Part shown: piece by piece, positions 1 to 7,527 of the stretch
How the letters are laid out: every line of letters starts with the position of its first letter
How positions within the stretch are numbered: the first letter of the stretch is position 1
Source of the DNA: Mycobacterium sp. 852002-51163_SCH5372311
GTDB taxonomy: Bacteria > Actinomycetota > Actinomycetes > Mycobacteriales > Mycobacteriaceae
NCBI RefSeq assembly: GCF_001667115.1
Contig: NZ_LZIJ01000186.1
Span: 1 to 42,734, forward strand
Reading direction: 5' to 3'
Length of the DNA stretch: 42,734 bases
The notes under the pieces: model-generated
Database searches by the model: none
Seen by the model: only the letters and a program-made list of their open reading frames with translations
What the model was told of the DNA's origin: nothing
Program-made: the position numbers and the translations under genes

Positions 1-76
1 CAAAGACATTCCGCACATCACCCCGCCGATCATCGCCAAATACGTCAGCGACCTACGCCTACTCGGCCTGCTCTAA
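1..76 (+). CDS. fadD9: Carboxylic acid reductase FadD9, C-terminal tail (partial)
   Basis: Only the last 24 codons plus TAA are in the window, in the frame starting at base 2. The visible peptide ends with IIAKYVSDLRLLGLL and includes DKDIPH. From memory this matches the extreme C-terminus of mycobacterial carboxylic acid reductases (FadD9/CAR), which use ATP, NADPH and a phosphopantetheine arm to reduce carboxylic acids to aldehydes. The assignment is supported by position: in M. tuberculosis fadD9 (Rv2590) lies just upstream of the ruvCAB locus, as here. The catalytic domains are outside the window. A strong palindrome begins 8 bp after the stop. Confidence 0.75.
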   Translation, partial: KDIPHITPPIIAKYVSDLRLLGLL

Positions 77-84
77 CCCAGCGC

Positions 85-142
85 CGACAAGACGCAAAAG
101 CACCCGAAAACAACCATTTTCGGGTGCTTTTGCGTCTACTCG
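85..142. repeat. 58-bp palindromic repeat, copy 1 (terminator-like)
   Basis: This is an inverted repeat with 19-bp outer arms at 85-103 and 124-142. The inner part also pairs, so 91-110 and 117-136 form a perfect 20-bp stem with the 6-nt loop CAACCA. The outer tips (CGACAAGACGC and GCGTCTACTCG) are diverged copies of the tips shared with the repeats at 9339, 28238 and 39789, and all four are exactly 58 bp. It lies between convergent genes (fadD9 and the membrane protein gene ending at 155), so its transcript would make a strong bidirectional hairpin and it may act as a terminator. There is no long U tract. Confidence 0.85.
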
Positions 143-154
143 CGAGCGAGCGAC

Positions 155-847
155 TCAGGCCTGCGGGTGCGGCCACCCGGCCGCCGCGGTTTCGCGCTGT
201 CGACGGAAACTCCTCCTCGGCTTCTTCGCGGGAGACGCGGTTCCCACTTGCGGCCGGGTCTCGGCGTCCGGCGACACCTCACGCGGCGGCTCTTCCAGAC
301 CGGAGTAGTACGGCTCGCCGGCCGGATGCGCCGCGGGTTCGGCGGATTCGGCAGGCGCCAATGGGTACACATCGCGGGCCAGTCGCACAGCCAGGCGGGC
401 CAGCACGGCCCCACCCAGGAAGACGATCAGCGCACCGAGGCCCGAGAAGTACGCGATCTCGAGTGCCGCCCGTTTACGATCCGTGCCGGCAACCGGGTCG
501 CCGACGGACCCTAGGTGCAACACCGGGGCAACCGCGCCGCCGACGACGAACCACGCGCCAGCAAGGGTTGCCAGCCAGCCGCCGACCATGGCGCTCGCGC
601 GGTTGCCGGAGACGATCAGCAGCAGACCGCCCACCACCGTGATGGCTCCCGGCAGCACTTCCAGCCAGCCCCGGGCTGCGGTCCATGCCCATGCCCGGTC
701 AGGAGTGTAGGCGAAGTTGAAGTGGGGACCGACGAAGGGAATCAGCGCCCCCCAGGCGCCCAGAATGACCAAGATCAGCCCGGTCACCGCGCCACGGGAC
801 CGCGGCATCCGCAGCCGGCCCGGACGGTTGCTTTCGACGTTTTTCAT
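155..847 (-). CDS. Four-helix membrane protein with charged C-terminal tail
   Basis: The protein is 230 residues long and not a family I can name. Four hydrophobic segments are visible, at about residues 21-43, 64-85, 87-110 and 132-155. A soluble tail of about 70 residues follows, rich in Pro, Glu and Ala and ending in a basic stretch (KKPRRSFRRQRE). The start is the ATG at 847 (MKNVESN), preceded by GAGGAG at a suitable distance; upstream in-frame codons lack such a site. The gene converges on fadD9 with a palindrome between them. In M. tuberculosis I recall PE_PGRS44 at this position, so the interval differs. Its role is unknown. Confidence 0.75.
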   Translation of the reverse strand: MKNVESNRPGRLRMPRSRGAVTGLILVILGAWGALIPFVGPHFNFAYTPDRAWAWTAARGWLEVLPGAITVVGGLLLIVSGNRASAMVGGWLATLAGAWFVVGGAVAPVLHLGSVGDPVAGTDRKRAALEIAYFSGLGALIVFLGGAVLARLAVRLARDVYPLAPAESAEPAAHPAGEPYYSGLEEPPREVSPDAETRPQVGTASPAKKPRRSFRRQRETAAAGWPHPQA

Positions 848-980
848 GACATCTCCTCGCTTCGGTACCGCGCTTGAGTACCCGGCCTCAGTGACCCCGA
901 AGCGGCGATGCCACGCACAAAACGCCATGTCGCGTGGCCAATGAGGCTGGTGAGGCTGTTGTTATCAATGTGGCGAAATG

Positions 981-1379
981 TTACGCCGCCAGAGCCGTCG
1001 CGACCAGCACCACAGCAATGGCCGGAAACAGGCCCTGAACCAACGCGGCCCGCGCCTTCTCCCGTGCCGAGACCAACAGCACCACCGCTGCCAACCCCAT
1101 CGATCCCACGCCGGCGAAGATCAGTGCGGCTCCGACGGCCTTGTGCCCCATCGCGATCGCGGCGATACCCACTGCGGTGACGATCGCCAGAAACAAGTTG
1201 TAGAAGCCCTGGTTGAGCGCGAGCAGCTTGGTGGTCTCGGCTTCCTCGGGCGTTGTGCCGAACGCGGCGCGAGTACGGGGCGAAGTCCAGGTCAGCGACT
1301 CCATCGTGAAGATGTAGACGTGCAGCAGCGCGGCCAGCCCGGCGAATACCAATCCGGCGATCAGCATGAGTGCCTCCAC
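981..1379 (-). CDS. DUF1304 family membrane protein
   Basis: This is a 132-residue protein of mostly hydrophobic segments with a polar stretch at about residues 25-50 (ETTKLLALNQGFYN). The E-T-K-x-L-A-x-N-Q-G-x-Y-N pattern is typical of DUF1304, a family of small four-helix inner-membrane proteins of unknown function. The start is GTG at 1379, only 3 bp after the ruvB stop, so it is probably the last gene of the ruvCAB transcript and translated by re-initiation. Nothing in the sequence ties it to recombination. The following 133 bp (848-980) hold no recognisable gene. Confidence 0.8.
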   Translation of the reverse strand: MEALMLIAGLVFAGLAALLHVYIFTMESLTWTSPRTRAAFGTTPEEAETTKLLALNQGFYNLFLAIVTAVGIAAIAMGHKAVGAALIFAGVGSMGLAAVVLLVSAREKARAALVQGLFPAIAVVLVATALAA

Positions 1380-1382
1380 TCG

Positions 1383-2444
1383 CTAGTCGAACAGTCCAGG
1401 CTGTCCGAACCCGGTGACACCGGCCGGCGGGATCATGCCCAGGTGGGTCCACGCCTGGGCGGTGGCCACCCGGCCACGCGGGGTACGGGCGACCATACCG
1501 GCCCGGACCAGAAACGGCTCGCACACCTCCTCGACGGTCGCCGCCTCCTCCCCGACAGCTACCGCCAGCGTCGACACCCCGACCGGCCCGCCGCCGAAAT
1601 TTCTGGTCAGCGCGGACAACACCGCCCGGTCCAGCCGGTCCAGACCGAGCTCGTCGACGTCGTAAACCGCCAGCGCGGACTTGGCAACGTCGCGGGTGAT
1701 CACCCCGTCGGCGCGCACCTCGGCGAAGTCACGGACCCGGCGCAGCAGCCGGTTGGCGATCCGTGGCGTGCCGCGCGAGCGTAGGGCGATCTCCGCGGCG
1801 GCCTCGGCGCCCAGCTCGATGCCCAGGATCCCGGCGGAACGGGCCAGCACGCGTTCCAGTTCGGCGGGCTCGTAGAAGTCCATGTGCGCGGTGAAACCGA
1901 ACCGGTCGCGCAGCGGCCCTGTCAGGGCGCCGGACCGGGTGGTCGCGCCGACCAGGGTGAACGGGGCAACCTCCAAGGGGATCGAGGTCGCGCCGGGACC
2001 TTTGCCGACGACCACGTCGACGCGGAAGTCCTCCATCGCCAGATAAAGCATTTCCTCGGCCGGGCGGGCGATGCGGTGGATCTCGTCGATGAACAGCACG
2101 TCGTGCTCGACCAGGTTGGACAGCATCGCGGCCAGGTCACCGGCTCGTTCCAGGGCGGGCCCGGACGTCACGCGCAGCGAGGAGCCGAGCTCGGCGGCGA
2201 TGATCATCGCCAGGGACGTCTTACCCAGCCCCGGCGGCCCGGACAACAAAATGTGATCCGGTGTGCCGCCTCGGTTCTTGGCGCCCTCGATGACCAGTTG
2301 CAGTTGTTCGCGCACCCGCGGCTGGCCGATGAATTCGCGCAGCGAACGCGGTCGCAGGCTGCCGTCTACATCGCCCTCGCCGGACAGCAGCGCCCCGGAA
2401 ATCTCGCGCGCCTCCGGATCTGGAGACTCTGAATCGGTGTTCAT
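1383..2444 (-). CDS. ruvB: Holliday junction branch migration ATPase RuvB
   Basis: RuvB is the hexameric AAA+ motor that, with RuvA, drives branch migration of Holliday junctions. The protein has 353 residues, normal for mycobacteria. Walker A GPPGLGKT is at 69-76, Walker B DEIH at 120-123 and the sensor-1 strand GATTR at 166-170. A C-terminal winged-helix domain follows, containing the TPRGR turn. The ATG at 2444 overlaps the ruvA TGA by 4 bp, indicating translational coupling. It is the third gene of ruvC-ruvA-ruvB. Confidence 0.97.
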   Translation of the reverse strand: MNTDSESPDPEAREISGALLSGEGDVDGSLRPRSLREFIGQPRVREQLQLVIEGAKNRGGTPDHILLSGPPGLGKTSLAMIIAAELGSSLRVTSGPALERAGDLAAMLSNLVEHDVLFIDEIHRIARPAEEMLYLAMEDFRVDVVVGKGPGATSIPLEVAPFTLVGATTRSGALTGPLRDRFGFTAHMDFYEPAELERVLARSAGILGIELGAEAAAEIALRSRGTPRIANRLLRRVRDFAEVRADGVITRDVAKSALAVYDVDELGLDRLDRAVLSALTRNFGGGPVGVSTLAVAVGEEAATVEEVCEPFLVRAGMVARTPRGRVATAQAWTHLGMIPPAGVTGFGQPGLFD

Positions 2445-3034
2445 TTCGATTTTCCAAGCAGCGACAGGGCGGCGCGCAGGGCAGTCGAGGTGGTCGCGGC
2501 ATGATCACCGGTCAGCACCTTGTCGGTGGCCTCCTCGGCCTGCTTGGCGGCAAACCCGAGGCCGACGAGAGCCTCGACCACGGGGCTTCGCACCGCGTGC
2601 CCGTTGACCGCGGGTGCGCCCACCGAAGCTCCGGCCAGTCCCACCTTGTCGCGCAGTTCCAGCACCATGCGTTCGGCGCCGCGTTTACCGATGCCGGGCA
2701 CCCGGGTCAGGGCGGTGACGTCGCCGTCGGCCAGCGCCTGCCGCAGAGCGGCGGCGTCGTGCACTGCCAGCGTCGCCATCGCCAGCCGTGGCCCGACACC
2801 CGAAACCGACAGCAGCGTCAGGAACAGGTCGCGGGTTTCCCCGTCGCAGAACCCGTACAACGTCATGGAATCCTCACGCACGACCATTGCCGTGACCAGC
2901 CGGGCCTCGGTCCCCTGCCGCAGCGTCGCCAACGTCGACGGCGTCGCGTTCACCCGGTAGCCGACGCCGGCGGCCTCTATCACGACGTGGTCGAGCGCCA
3001 CTTCGAGCACCTCACCGCGAACCGAGGCGATCAT
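2441..3034 (-). CDS. ruvA: Holliday junction DNA-binding protein RuvA
   Basis: RuvA is the tetrameric clamp that binds the four-way junction and recruits RuvB. The protein has 197 residues. It has an N-terminal OB-fold (MIASVRGEVLEVALDHVVIEAAGVGYRV) and tandem helix-hairpin-helix motifs at about 77-90 (SVSGVGPRLAMATL) and 112-126 (RVPGIGKRGAERMVL). A C-terminal three-helix domain that contacts RuvB follows, preceded by a flexible linker. It overlaps the stop of ruvC and the start of ruvB by 4 bp each, the usual coupled arrangement. Confidence 0.97.
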   Translation of the reverse strand: MIASVRGEVLEVALDHVVIEAAGVGYRVNATPSTLATLRQGTEARLVTAMVVREDSMTLYGFCDGETRDLFLTLLSVSGVGPRLAMATLAVHDAAALRQALADGDVTALTRVPGIGKRGAERMVLELRDKVGLAGASVGAPAVNGHAVRSPVVEALVGLGFAAKQAEEATDKVLTGDHAATTSTALRAALSLLGKSK

Positions 3035-3585
3035 CGCGCGGCCTTCAGCTTGGCGAGGTACGCGTGTCGGTGCTGGGCGGCCAGCGCCTCAGCCGCGGCC
3101 ATCCGCGCGATCATCGGCGCTCGCCAGCAGTGGCAGATCGCCAGGGCCAGCGCGTCCGCCGCGTCGGCTGGTGTCGGTTTGGCTTGCAGCGCAAGTATTT
3201 TGGTGACCATCGCGGTGACCTGGGCCTTGTCGGCGGCGCCGTTGCCGGTCACCGCGGCCTTGACCTCGCTGGGGGTGTGGAAATACACGTCGATCCCGCG
3301 CTTGGCCGCTGCCAGGGCGATCACGCCGCCGGCCTGGGCGGTCCCCATCACCGTCGACACATTGTGTTGGGAGAACACCCGCTCGATGGCCAGCACATCC
3401 GGATGATGCGTGTCCAGCCAATGGTCGACGGCGTCGCTGATGGTCAGCAGGCGCTGACCCAGCGGTGTGTCCGACGGTGTGCGCACCACATCGACATCCA
3501 GCGCGACGACCTGCCGGCCGCTTCCGCTCTCGACAACGGACAGCCCACAGCGCGTCAGGCCGGGGTCGACGCCCATCACCCGCAT
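3031..3585 (-). CDS. ruvC: Crossover junction endodeoxyribonuclease RuvC
   Basis: RuvC is the dimeric resolvase that nicks Holliday junctions symmetrically after RuvAB branch migration. The protein has 184 residues. The RNase H-fold acidic residues are visible: D7 (GVDPGLTRCG), E68 (AIERVF), D141 and D144 (PADAADALA). It is the first gene of the operon. A LexA box centred about 42 bp upstream of the ATG indicates SOS induction of the whole ruvCAB transcript, as known in other mycobacteria. Confidence 0.97.
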   Translation of the reverse strand: MRVMGVDPGLTRCGLSVVESGSGRQVVALDVDVVRTPSDTPLGQRLLTISDAVDHWLDTHHPDVLAIERVFSQHNVSTVMGTAQAGGVIALAAAKRGIDVYFHTPSEVKAAVTGNGAADKAQVTAMVTKILALQAKPTPADAADALALAICHCWRAPMIARMAAAEALAAQHRHAYLAKLKAAR

Positions 3586-3619
3586 CGTCTGCTCCCCGCG
3601 TGGTAGGAAAGCTGCCGGT

Positions 3620-3635
3620 ACGAACAGCTGTTCGA
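3620..3635. promoter_or_regulatory. LexA/SOS box upstream of ruvC
   Basis: The site reads ACGAACAGCTGTTCGA, one mismatch from the mycobacterial SOS consensus TCGAAC-N4-GTTCGA. It lies 34 bp before the ruvC start codon, in promoter position. LexA binding here would repress ruvC-ruvA-ruvB until DNA damage. Confidence 0.85.
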
Positions 3636-3711
3636 GAGCCTAACGGGCGCCACCGACAGCGGCGGGTAGGACACGCGGTCATGCTGGCGTGGCAAACGGT
3701 AGATTTTCCAC

Positions 3712-3869
3712 CAAGCGACGACCATCGACGCAGGGGGCGCTTGGTGATTCCCAAGCGGATTCGCGACCGCCTCGGATTGCGCGGCAATGATCAGGTGGAG
3801 CTCCTCGTCGCCAGAGCGAAACGTCCCCTGCCTCCGCTGACCGACGAGGTCGTTCGGGAAGCGCGCTAG
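3712..3869 (+). pseudogene. vapB40-like antitoxin remnant, frameshifted and internally deleted
   Basis: In one frame the sequence encodes GRLVIPKRIRDRLGLRGNDQVEL joined to LVARAKRPLPPLTDEVVREAR, then TAG. These are the AbrB/SpoVT DNA-binding core and the C-terminal end of VapB40-type antitoxins. As I recall the M. tuberculosis protein, about 20 residues between the two blocks are missing. The expected N-terminus (TTIDAG, 3718-3735) is in another frame, split from the rest at a run of five G (3733-3737), and no start codon precedes it. The cognate vapC toxin gene is absent: the next gene follows 13 bp later. It occupies the position of Rv2595 next to ruvC. It is a decayed toxin-antitoxin locus, not a functional gene. 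Confidence 0.7.
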
Positions 3870-3882
3870 GAAGGAACTGCCG

Positions 3883-4389
3883 GTGCCACTCCATCAACTC
3901 GCCGTGGCTCCGGCGGACGTGTCCGGGACGAAACTCGGGCTCGCCCTCAATGTGCCGGCGCCGAGCCCGTTGGCGACCTACCGAGTGGACCACCCCGGTG
4001 GCGGTGCACTGCTACTCGGGGTCCTCGGCGCATCGCATGTCGTCACGGTGGAGCACCCGGGATGCCGTTTCTCCGAACAGGTTTCGTGTGCCGCGGGTGG
4101 AGACGGCCAACTGCCCCAGTACACGGACGCGCCGGGGTACTACTTGAAATCCCGCACCGAGACGCACGACGAGGCGACGTTCCGCCGGATCGCCGCGGAC
4201 CTCCGCGAGCGTTGCGCGGCCGAAACCGGTTGGCTGGGCGGAATGTTCCCCGGCGACGACGCGGCGCTGACCGTGCTGGCCGCCGAACCCGACGGTTGCG
4301 GCTGGCGCTGGCAGACGTGGCACCTGTACCCCAACGGCTTGCGCGACGGCGGCACAGTGGTCCACACCGCGAGCCGCTGGCACCCGTGA
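3883..4389 (+). CDS. Conserved actinobacterial hypothetical protein (Rv2598-like, possibly DUF2617)
   Basis: The protein is 168 residues, soluble, with no signal peptide and no recognisable catalytic motif. It contains a block GVLGASHVVTVE near residue 47 and a Trp-rich end (GWRWQTWHLYP near 140). The start is GTG at 3883, preceded by AGGAAGGA about 6 bp upstream. It resembles, from memory, the conserved hypothetical gene downstream of vapBC40 in M. tuberculosis. The genes that follow it there (membrane protein, DUF350, spermidine synthase, vapBC) are absent here, and yebC follows directly. Function unknown. Confidence 0.75.
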   Translation: MPLHQLAVAPADVSGTKLGLALNVPAPSPLATYRVDHPGGGALLLGVLGASHVVTVEHPGCRFSEQVSCAAGGDGQLPQYTDAPGYYLKSRTETHDEATFRRIAADLRERCAAETGWLGGMFPGDDAALTVLAAEPDGCGWRWQTWHLYPNGLRDGGTVVHTASRWHP

Positions 4390-4420
4390 GCCGGCCCGTG
4401 CTTGCCGGCCGCGGGCGCGG

Positions 4421-5176
4421 TCACTCCTCGTCGAGAGCAACCAAGACTTCGTCGGACACGTCGACGTTCGTCCAGACGTTCTGCACGTCGTCACTGTCTT
4501 CCAGGGCGTCGACCAGCTTGAACACCTTGCGGGCGCCATCGATGTCGACTGGCACGCTCACCGACGGCTGAAAACTGGCCTCAGCGGACTCGTAGTCGAT
4601 ACCGGCGTCCTGCAACGCCGTTCGCACCGCCACCAGGTCACCCGGCTCGGTGACGATCTCGAAGCTGTCGCCGAGGTCGTTGACGTCCTCGGCGCCCGCC
4701 TCCAGCACCGCCATCAACACGTCGTCTTCGGTCAGGCCGTTCTTCTCCAGCGTCACGACGCCCTTGCGGGAGAAAAGGTAAGCCACCGAGCCCGGGTCGG
4801 CCATGGTGCCGCCGTTGCGGGTCATCGCCACCCGCACCTCGCTGGCGGCGCGATTGCGATTGTCGGTCAAGCACTCGATCAGCACCGCTACGCCGTTGGG
4901 CGCGTAGCCCTCGTAGGTGATGGTTTGCCAGTCGGCGCCGCCGGCCTCTTCGCCGGCCCCGCGTTTGCGGGCCTTCTCGATGTTGTCGTTGGGTACCGAA
5001 CTCTTCTTCGCCTTCTGAATCGCGTCGTAGAGCGTCGGGTTGCCTGCGGGGTCACCACCACCGACCCGGGCCGCAACCTCGATGTTCTTGATCAGCCGGG
5101 CGAACATCTTGCCGCGGCGAGCATCGATGACGGCCTTCTTGTGCTTGGTGGTGGCCCACTTGGAATGGCCGCTCAT
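4421..5176 (-). CDS. YebC/PmpR family protein
   Basis: The protein has 251 residues and begins MSGHSKWATTKHKKAVIDARRGK, the family signature. All three YebC domains appear present, including the TYEGYAPNGVAVLIECLTDN region near 88-107 and an acidic C-terminus (DEVLVALDEE). The family was long annotated as a transcriptional regulator; recent work on some members links them to translation of difficult, for example polyproline, sequences. In M. tuberculosis the orthologue is Rv2603c, upstream of pdxT. Here an ABC1-kinase gene stands between yebC and pdxT. A triple direct repeat lies just upstream of the start. Confidence 0.92.
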   Translation of the reverse strand: MSGHSKWATTKHKKAVIDARRGKMFARLIKNIEVAARVGGGDPAGNPTLYDAIQKAKKSSVPNDNIEKARKRGAGEEAGGADWQTITYEGYAPNGVAVLIECLTDNRNRAASEVRVAMTRNGGTMADPGSVAYLFSRKGVVTLEKNGLTEDDVLMAVLEAGAEDVNDLGDSFEIVTEPGDLVAVRTALQDAGIDYESAEASFQPSVSVPVDIDGARKVFKLVDALEDSDDVQNVWTNVDVSDEVLVALDEE

Positions 5177-5192
5177 CCCCTGCTACCTCTTT

Positions 5193-5245
5193 TTTCTGGT
5201 TCTATGTCGTTTCTGGTTCTTATGTCTTTTCTGGTTCTACGTCTC
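5193..5245 (-). repeat. Three tandem 17-18 bp repeats in the yebC 5' region
   Basis: Three near-identical units occur head to tail: 5193-5209, 5210-5227 and 5228-5245. Each begins TTTCTGGTTCT on the plus strand, followed by the variable tails ATGTCG, TATGTCT and ACGTCTC. On the coding strand of yebC the units read AGAACCAGAAA. The array ends 17 bp before the ATG, so it lies in the leader or promoter of yebC and could be a multi-site operator or an RNA-binding array. Confidence 0.7.
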
Positions 5246-5307
5246 GATAAGTTCGCCAAACGAGTCTACGTGGACGGGGGGCGCTGGTTGTCCCGCGCCC
5301 GCACGGC

Positions 5308-6651
5308 CTAGCCCGTATTGGGCTCGAAGAATCCCGGTAGCCATCGCTTGGCGAGCGTGGCGTATGCCACATGTGCGTCCAGCTGCACGGCGACCCCGAG
5401 CAGACCGCCGAGCGTGCGGAGCAACATGACCCATCCGGGCGGGATGGTCAACTGACGGGCGAGCTTGAACCGGTCCGCGAATCCTTCCCGCATCGGATCG
5501 GCCGTGACCAATGCCGTCTTCTGGAACCACTTCCGGGTGAAATGGAACTCACCGGCCCGTAGCGGGTCGATATAGGCCCACAGCGGGTCGATGTACTCCA
5601 CCACTTGCTCGGCGGTCAGCTCGTAGTCGCGCGGCATGAACCCGAGCTTCTTCAGCAGCCGGATCACTTCATCCCACTGTTCGTCGCGCGCCCAGCACAG
5701 CAGTTCGCCGAAGTCGGCGGACAGACCGCCGGGATGCTCCGCGACGGCGCCGAAATCAATGACTCCGAGCCGGCCGTCCGCCAGCACCATGAAATTGCCC
5801 GGATGCGGGTCGGCGTGGACAAGTCCGACGCGTGCGGGTGAGCTCAAGATGAACTCGAAAAGCAAGGCGCCCACGGTGTCTCGTTCATCCCGAGTGCCCT
5901 CGCTGATGATCGTGGAAAGACGGCGGCCCTCCATCCACTCCGAGATGATGACCTTCGGCGCACTGGCGACCACTGCCGGCACGAAGTACTTCTCATCGCC
6001 CGCAAAGGCTTTCGCGAACGCACGCTGATAGTCGGCTTCCAGCCGGTAGTCCAGCTCCGCTTCGATGCGCTCGCTGACCTCTGCGACGATTCGGTCCACA
6101 TCTGCCCGCGGCACAATCTGCTTCACGACCCAGGAGAACCGCTTTATCAGCTTGAGATCCGCCCGCAGGGCCTCGTCGGCACCGGGGTATTGGACCTTGA
6201 CGGCGACCTCACGGCCGTCTTTCCACCTGCCCTTGTGAACCTGCCCAATGCTCGCGGAGGCGACGGGGGTGTCGTCGAAGGACTCGAAGCGTTGACGCCA
6301 TTTGGTGCCCAGCTGGGCGTCGAGTACCCGGTGCACCTTTGCTGCGGGCAGTGGCGGGGCCTCGGTTTGCAGCTTGACCAAGGACTCGCGGAACGGCTCC
6401 GCGAACTGCGGTGGTATCGCGGCCTCCATCACCGACAGCGCCTGACCGACTTTCATGGCACCACCTTTGAGCTCGCCCAGCACCTGGAACAGCTCGTCGG
6501 CGGCCTTCTCCAGAAGTTCGGCGTTGACCTCGTCCTTGGACTTGCCGCTCATCCGCTTGCCCACGCCAAGAGCGGCGCGTCCAGCCGCGCCCGCCGGAAG
6601 GCTCGCCAGCTTTGCGACGCGTCCCAATCGGCCCCGCACGATGTCGGCCAT
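5308..6651 (-). CDS. ABC1/UbiB-family atypical kinase-like protein
   Basis: The protein has 447 residues from ATG 6651 (MADIVRGR); a GTG two codons earlier (6657) is possible. ABC1-family hallmarks are present: the KxGQ motif (MKVGQALS, near 67), the Ala-rich loop ASIGQVH, the VAVKVQYPG lysine, the catalytic-loop variant HADPHPGNF and the metal motif VIDFGA. These proteins (UbiB/ADCK) are ATPases linked to lipid or quinone metabolism rather than typical protein kinases. It resembles Rv3197 of M. tuberculosis in length and sequence, but its location suggests a paralogue. About 280 bp upstream (6652-6930) carry no gene, only a 14-bp direct repeat CACCCGCAAAGCCC at 6803 and 6825. Confidence 0.88.
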   Translation of the reverse strand: MADIVRGRLGRVAKLASLPAGAAGRAALGVGKRMSGKSKDEVNAELLEKAADELFQVLGELKGGAMKVGQALSVMEAAIPPQFAEPFRESLVKLQTEAPPLPAAKVHRVLDAQLGTKWRQRFESFDDTPVASASIGQVHKGRWKDGREVAVKVQYPGADEALRADLKLIKRFSWVVKQIVPRADVDRIVAEVSERIEAELDYRLEADYQRAFAKAFAGDEKYFVPAVVASAPKVIISEWMEGRRLSTIISEGTRDERDTVGALLFEFILSSPARVGLVHADPHPGNFMVLADGRLGVIDFGAVAEHPGGLSADFGELLCWARDEQWDEVIRLLKKLGFMPRDYELTAEQVVEYIDPLWAYIDPLRAGEFHFTRKWFQKTALVTADPMREGFADRFKLARQLTIPPGWVMLLRTLGGLLGVAVQLDAHVAYATLAKRWLPGFFEPNTG

Positions 6652-6930
6652 GCACACATCATGCCTGGTGGGCGTCTGATCGCGAGGGCGCGAGCAGCTG
6701 TCAGGGGGCTTCGCCTCGCCGTGGGGGGTGCGCGTTCAGTGTGAACTGACGGCTTCCGGGGTGAGAGCAGGGTGGGAATCGGCGCGAATCTCCGCCCAGG
6801 CTGCACCCGCAAAGCCCAGGGTTCACACCCGCAAAGCCCGAGACTACGAATGGCTCCGCAGGCATGAACACTCGCCTGATCAGTCCGCGGGAATACCGGA
6901 CTGCCCTCTGGGTTCAGCGTCCCGCGAGGG

Positions 6931-7527
6931 CTACGCCCGCCCGGTGATGATGTCTACGAACAGCCGGTGGATGCGACGGTCGCCGGTCATCTCCGGGTGG
7001 AACGCCGTCGCAAGCACCTGTCCCTGACGTACGGCGACGACGTGGCCGGCGGCGCGCGCCAGCACCTGCACATTGGCGCCCACTCGCTCGACCCAGGGCG
7101 CGCGGATGAATACCGCCCGCACCGGGTCATCCAGGCCGGCAAACACGACGTCACCTTCGAACGAGTCCACCTGCCGTCCAAAAGCGTTGCGGCGCACCGT
7201 CATATCGACAGCGGCCAATGGCAGCGCCTCGCGCCCGTCGGCGCCCGCGTCCAGGATCTCGCTGGCCAGCAGGATCATCCCGGCGCACGCGCCATAGGCT
7301 GGGAGCCCGTCGGCCAGCCGCGCGCGCAACGGCTCCAGCAAGTCGATGTCGACCAGCAAGTGGCTCATCGTGGTGGATTCCCCGCCCGGAATGACCAAGC
7401 CGTCCACCGCTTCGAGCTCGCTGCGGCGGCGCACCGTCATCGGTTCGGCGCCGCATTCGCGCAGCGCGGCCAGGTGTTCGCGCGTGTCGCCTTGCAGCGC
7501 AAGGACACCGACCTTGGGAGCCTTCAC
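6931..7527 (-). CDS. pdxT: Pyridoxal 5'-phosphate synthase glutaminase subunit PdxT
   Basis: This is the class I-type glutaminase that releases ammonia from glutamine and channels it to PdxS. The protein has 198 residues. The nucleophile is C81 in YGACAGM, the His/Glu pair is in AFHPEMTG near 177-179, and PGGES at 48-51 is the glutamine-binding loop. The GTG start overlaps the tesB2 TGA by 4 bp (GTGA). It is the last gene of pdxS-tesB2-pdxT, in the same order as M. tuberculosis Rv2606c-Rv2604c. Confidence 0.95.
   Translation of the reverse strand: MKAPKVGVLALQGDTREHLAALRECGAEPMTVRRRSELEAVDGLVIPGGESTTMSHLLVDIDLLEPLRARLADGLPAYGACAGMILLASEILDAGADGREALPLAAVDMTVRRNAFGRQVDSFEGDVVFAGLDDPVRAVFIRAPWVERVGANVQVLARAAGHVVAVRQGQVLATAFHPEMTGDRRIHRLFVDIITGRA

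Noticed and set aside
3465..3711. Plus-strand coding region upstream of the vapB40 remnant
   Set aside because: The open frame overlaps ruvC in antisense and contains the LexA box; only the part from about 3712 has homology.
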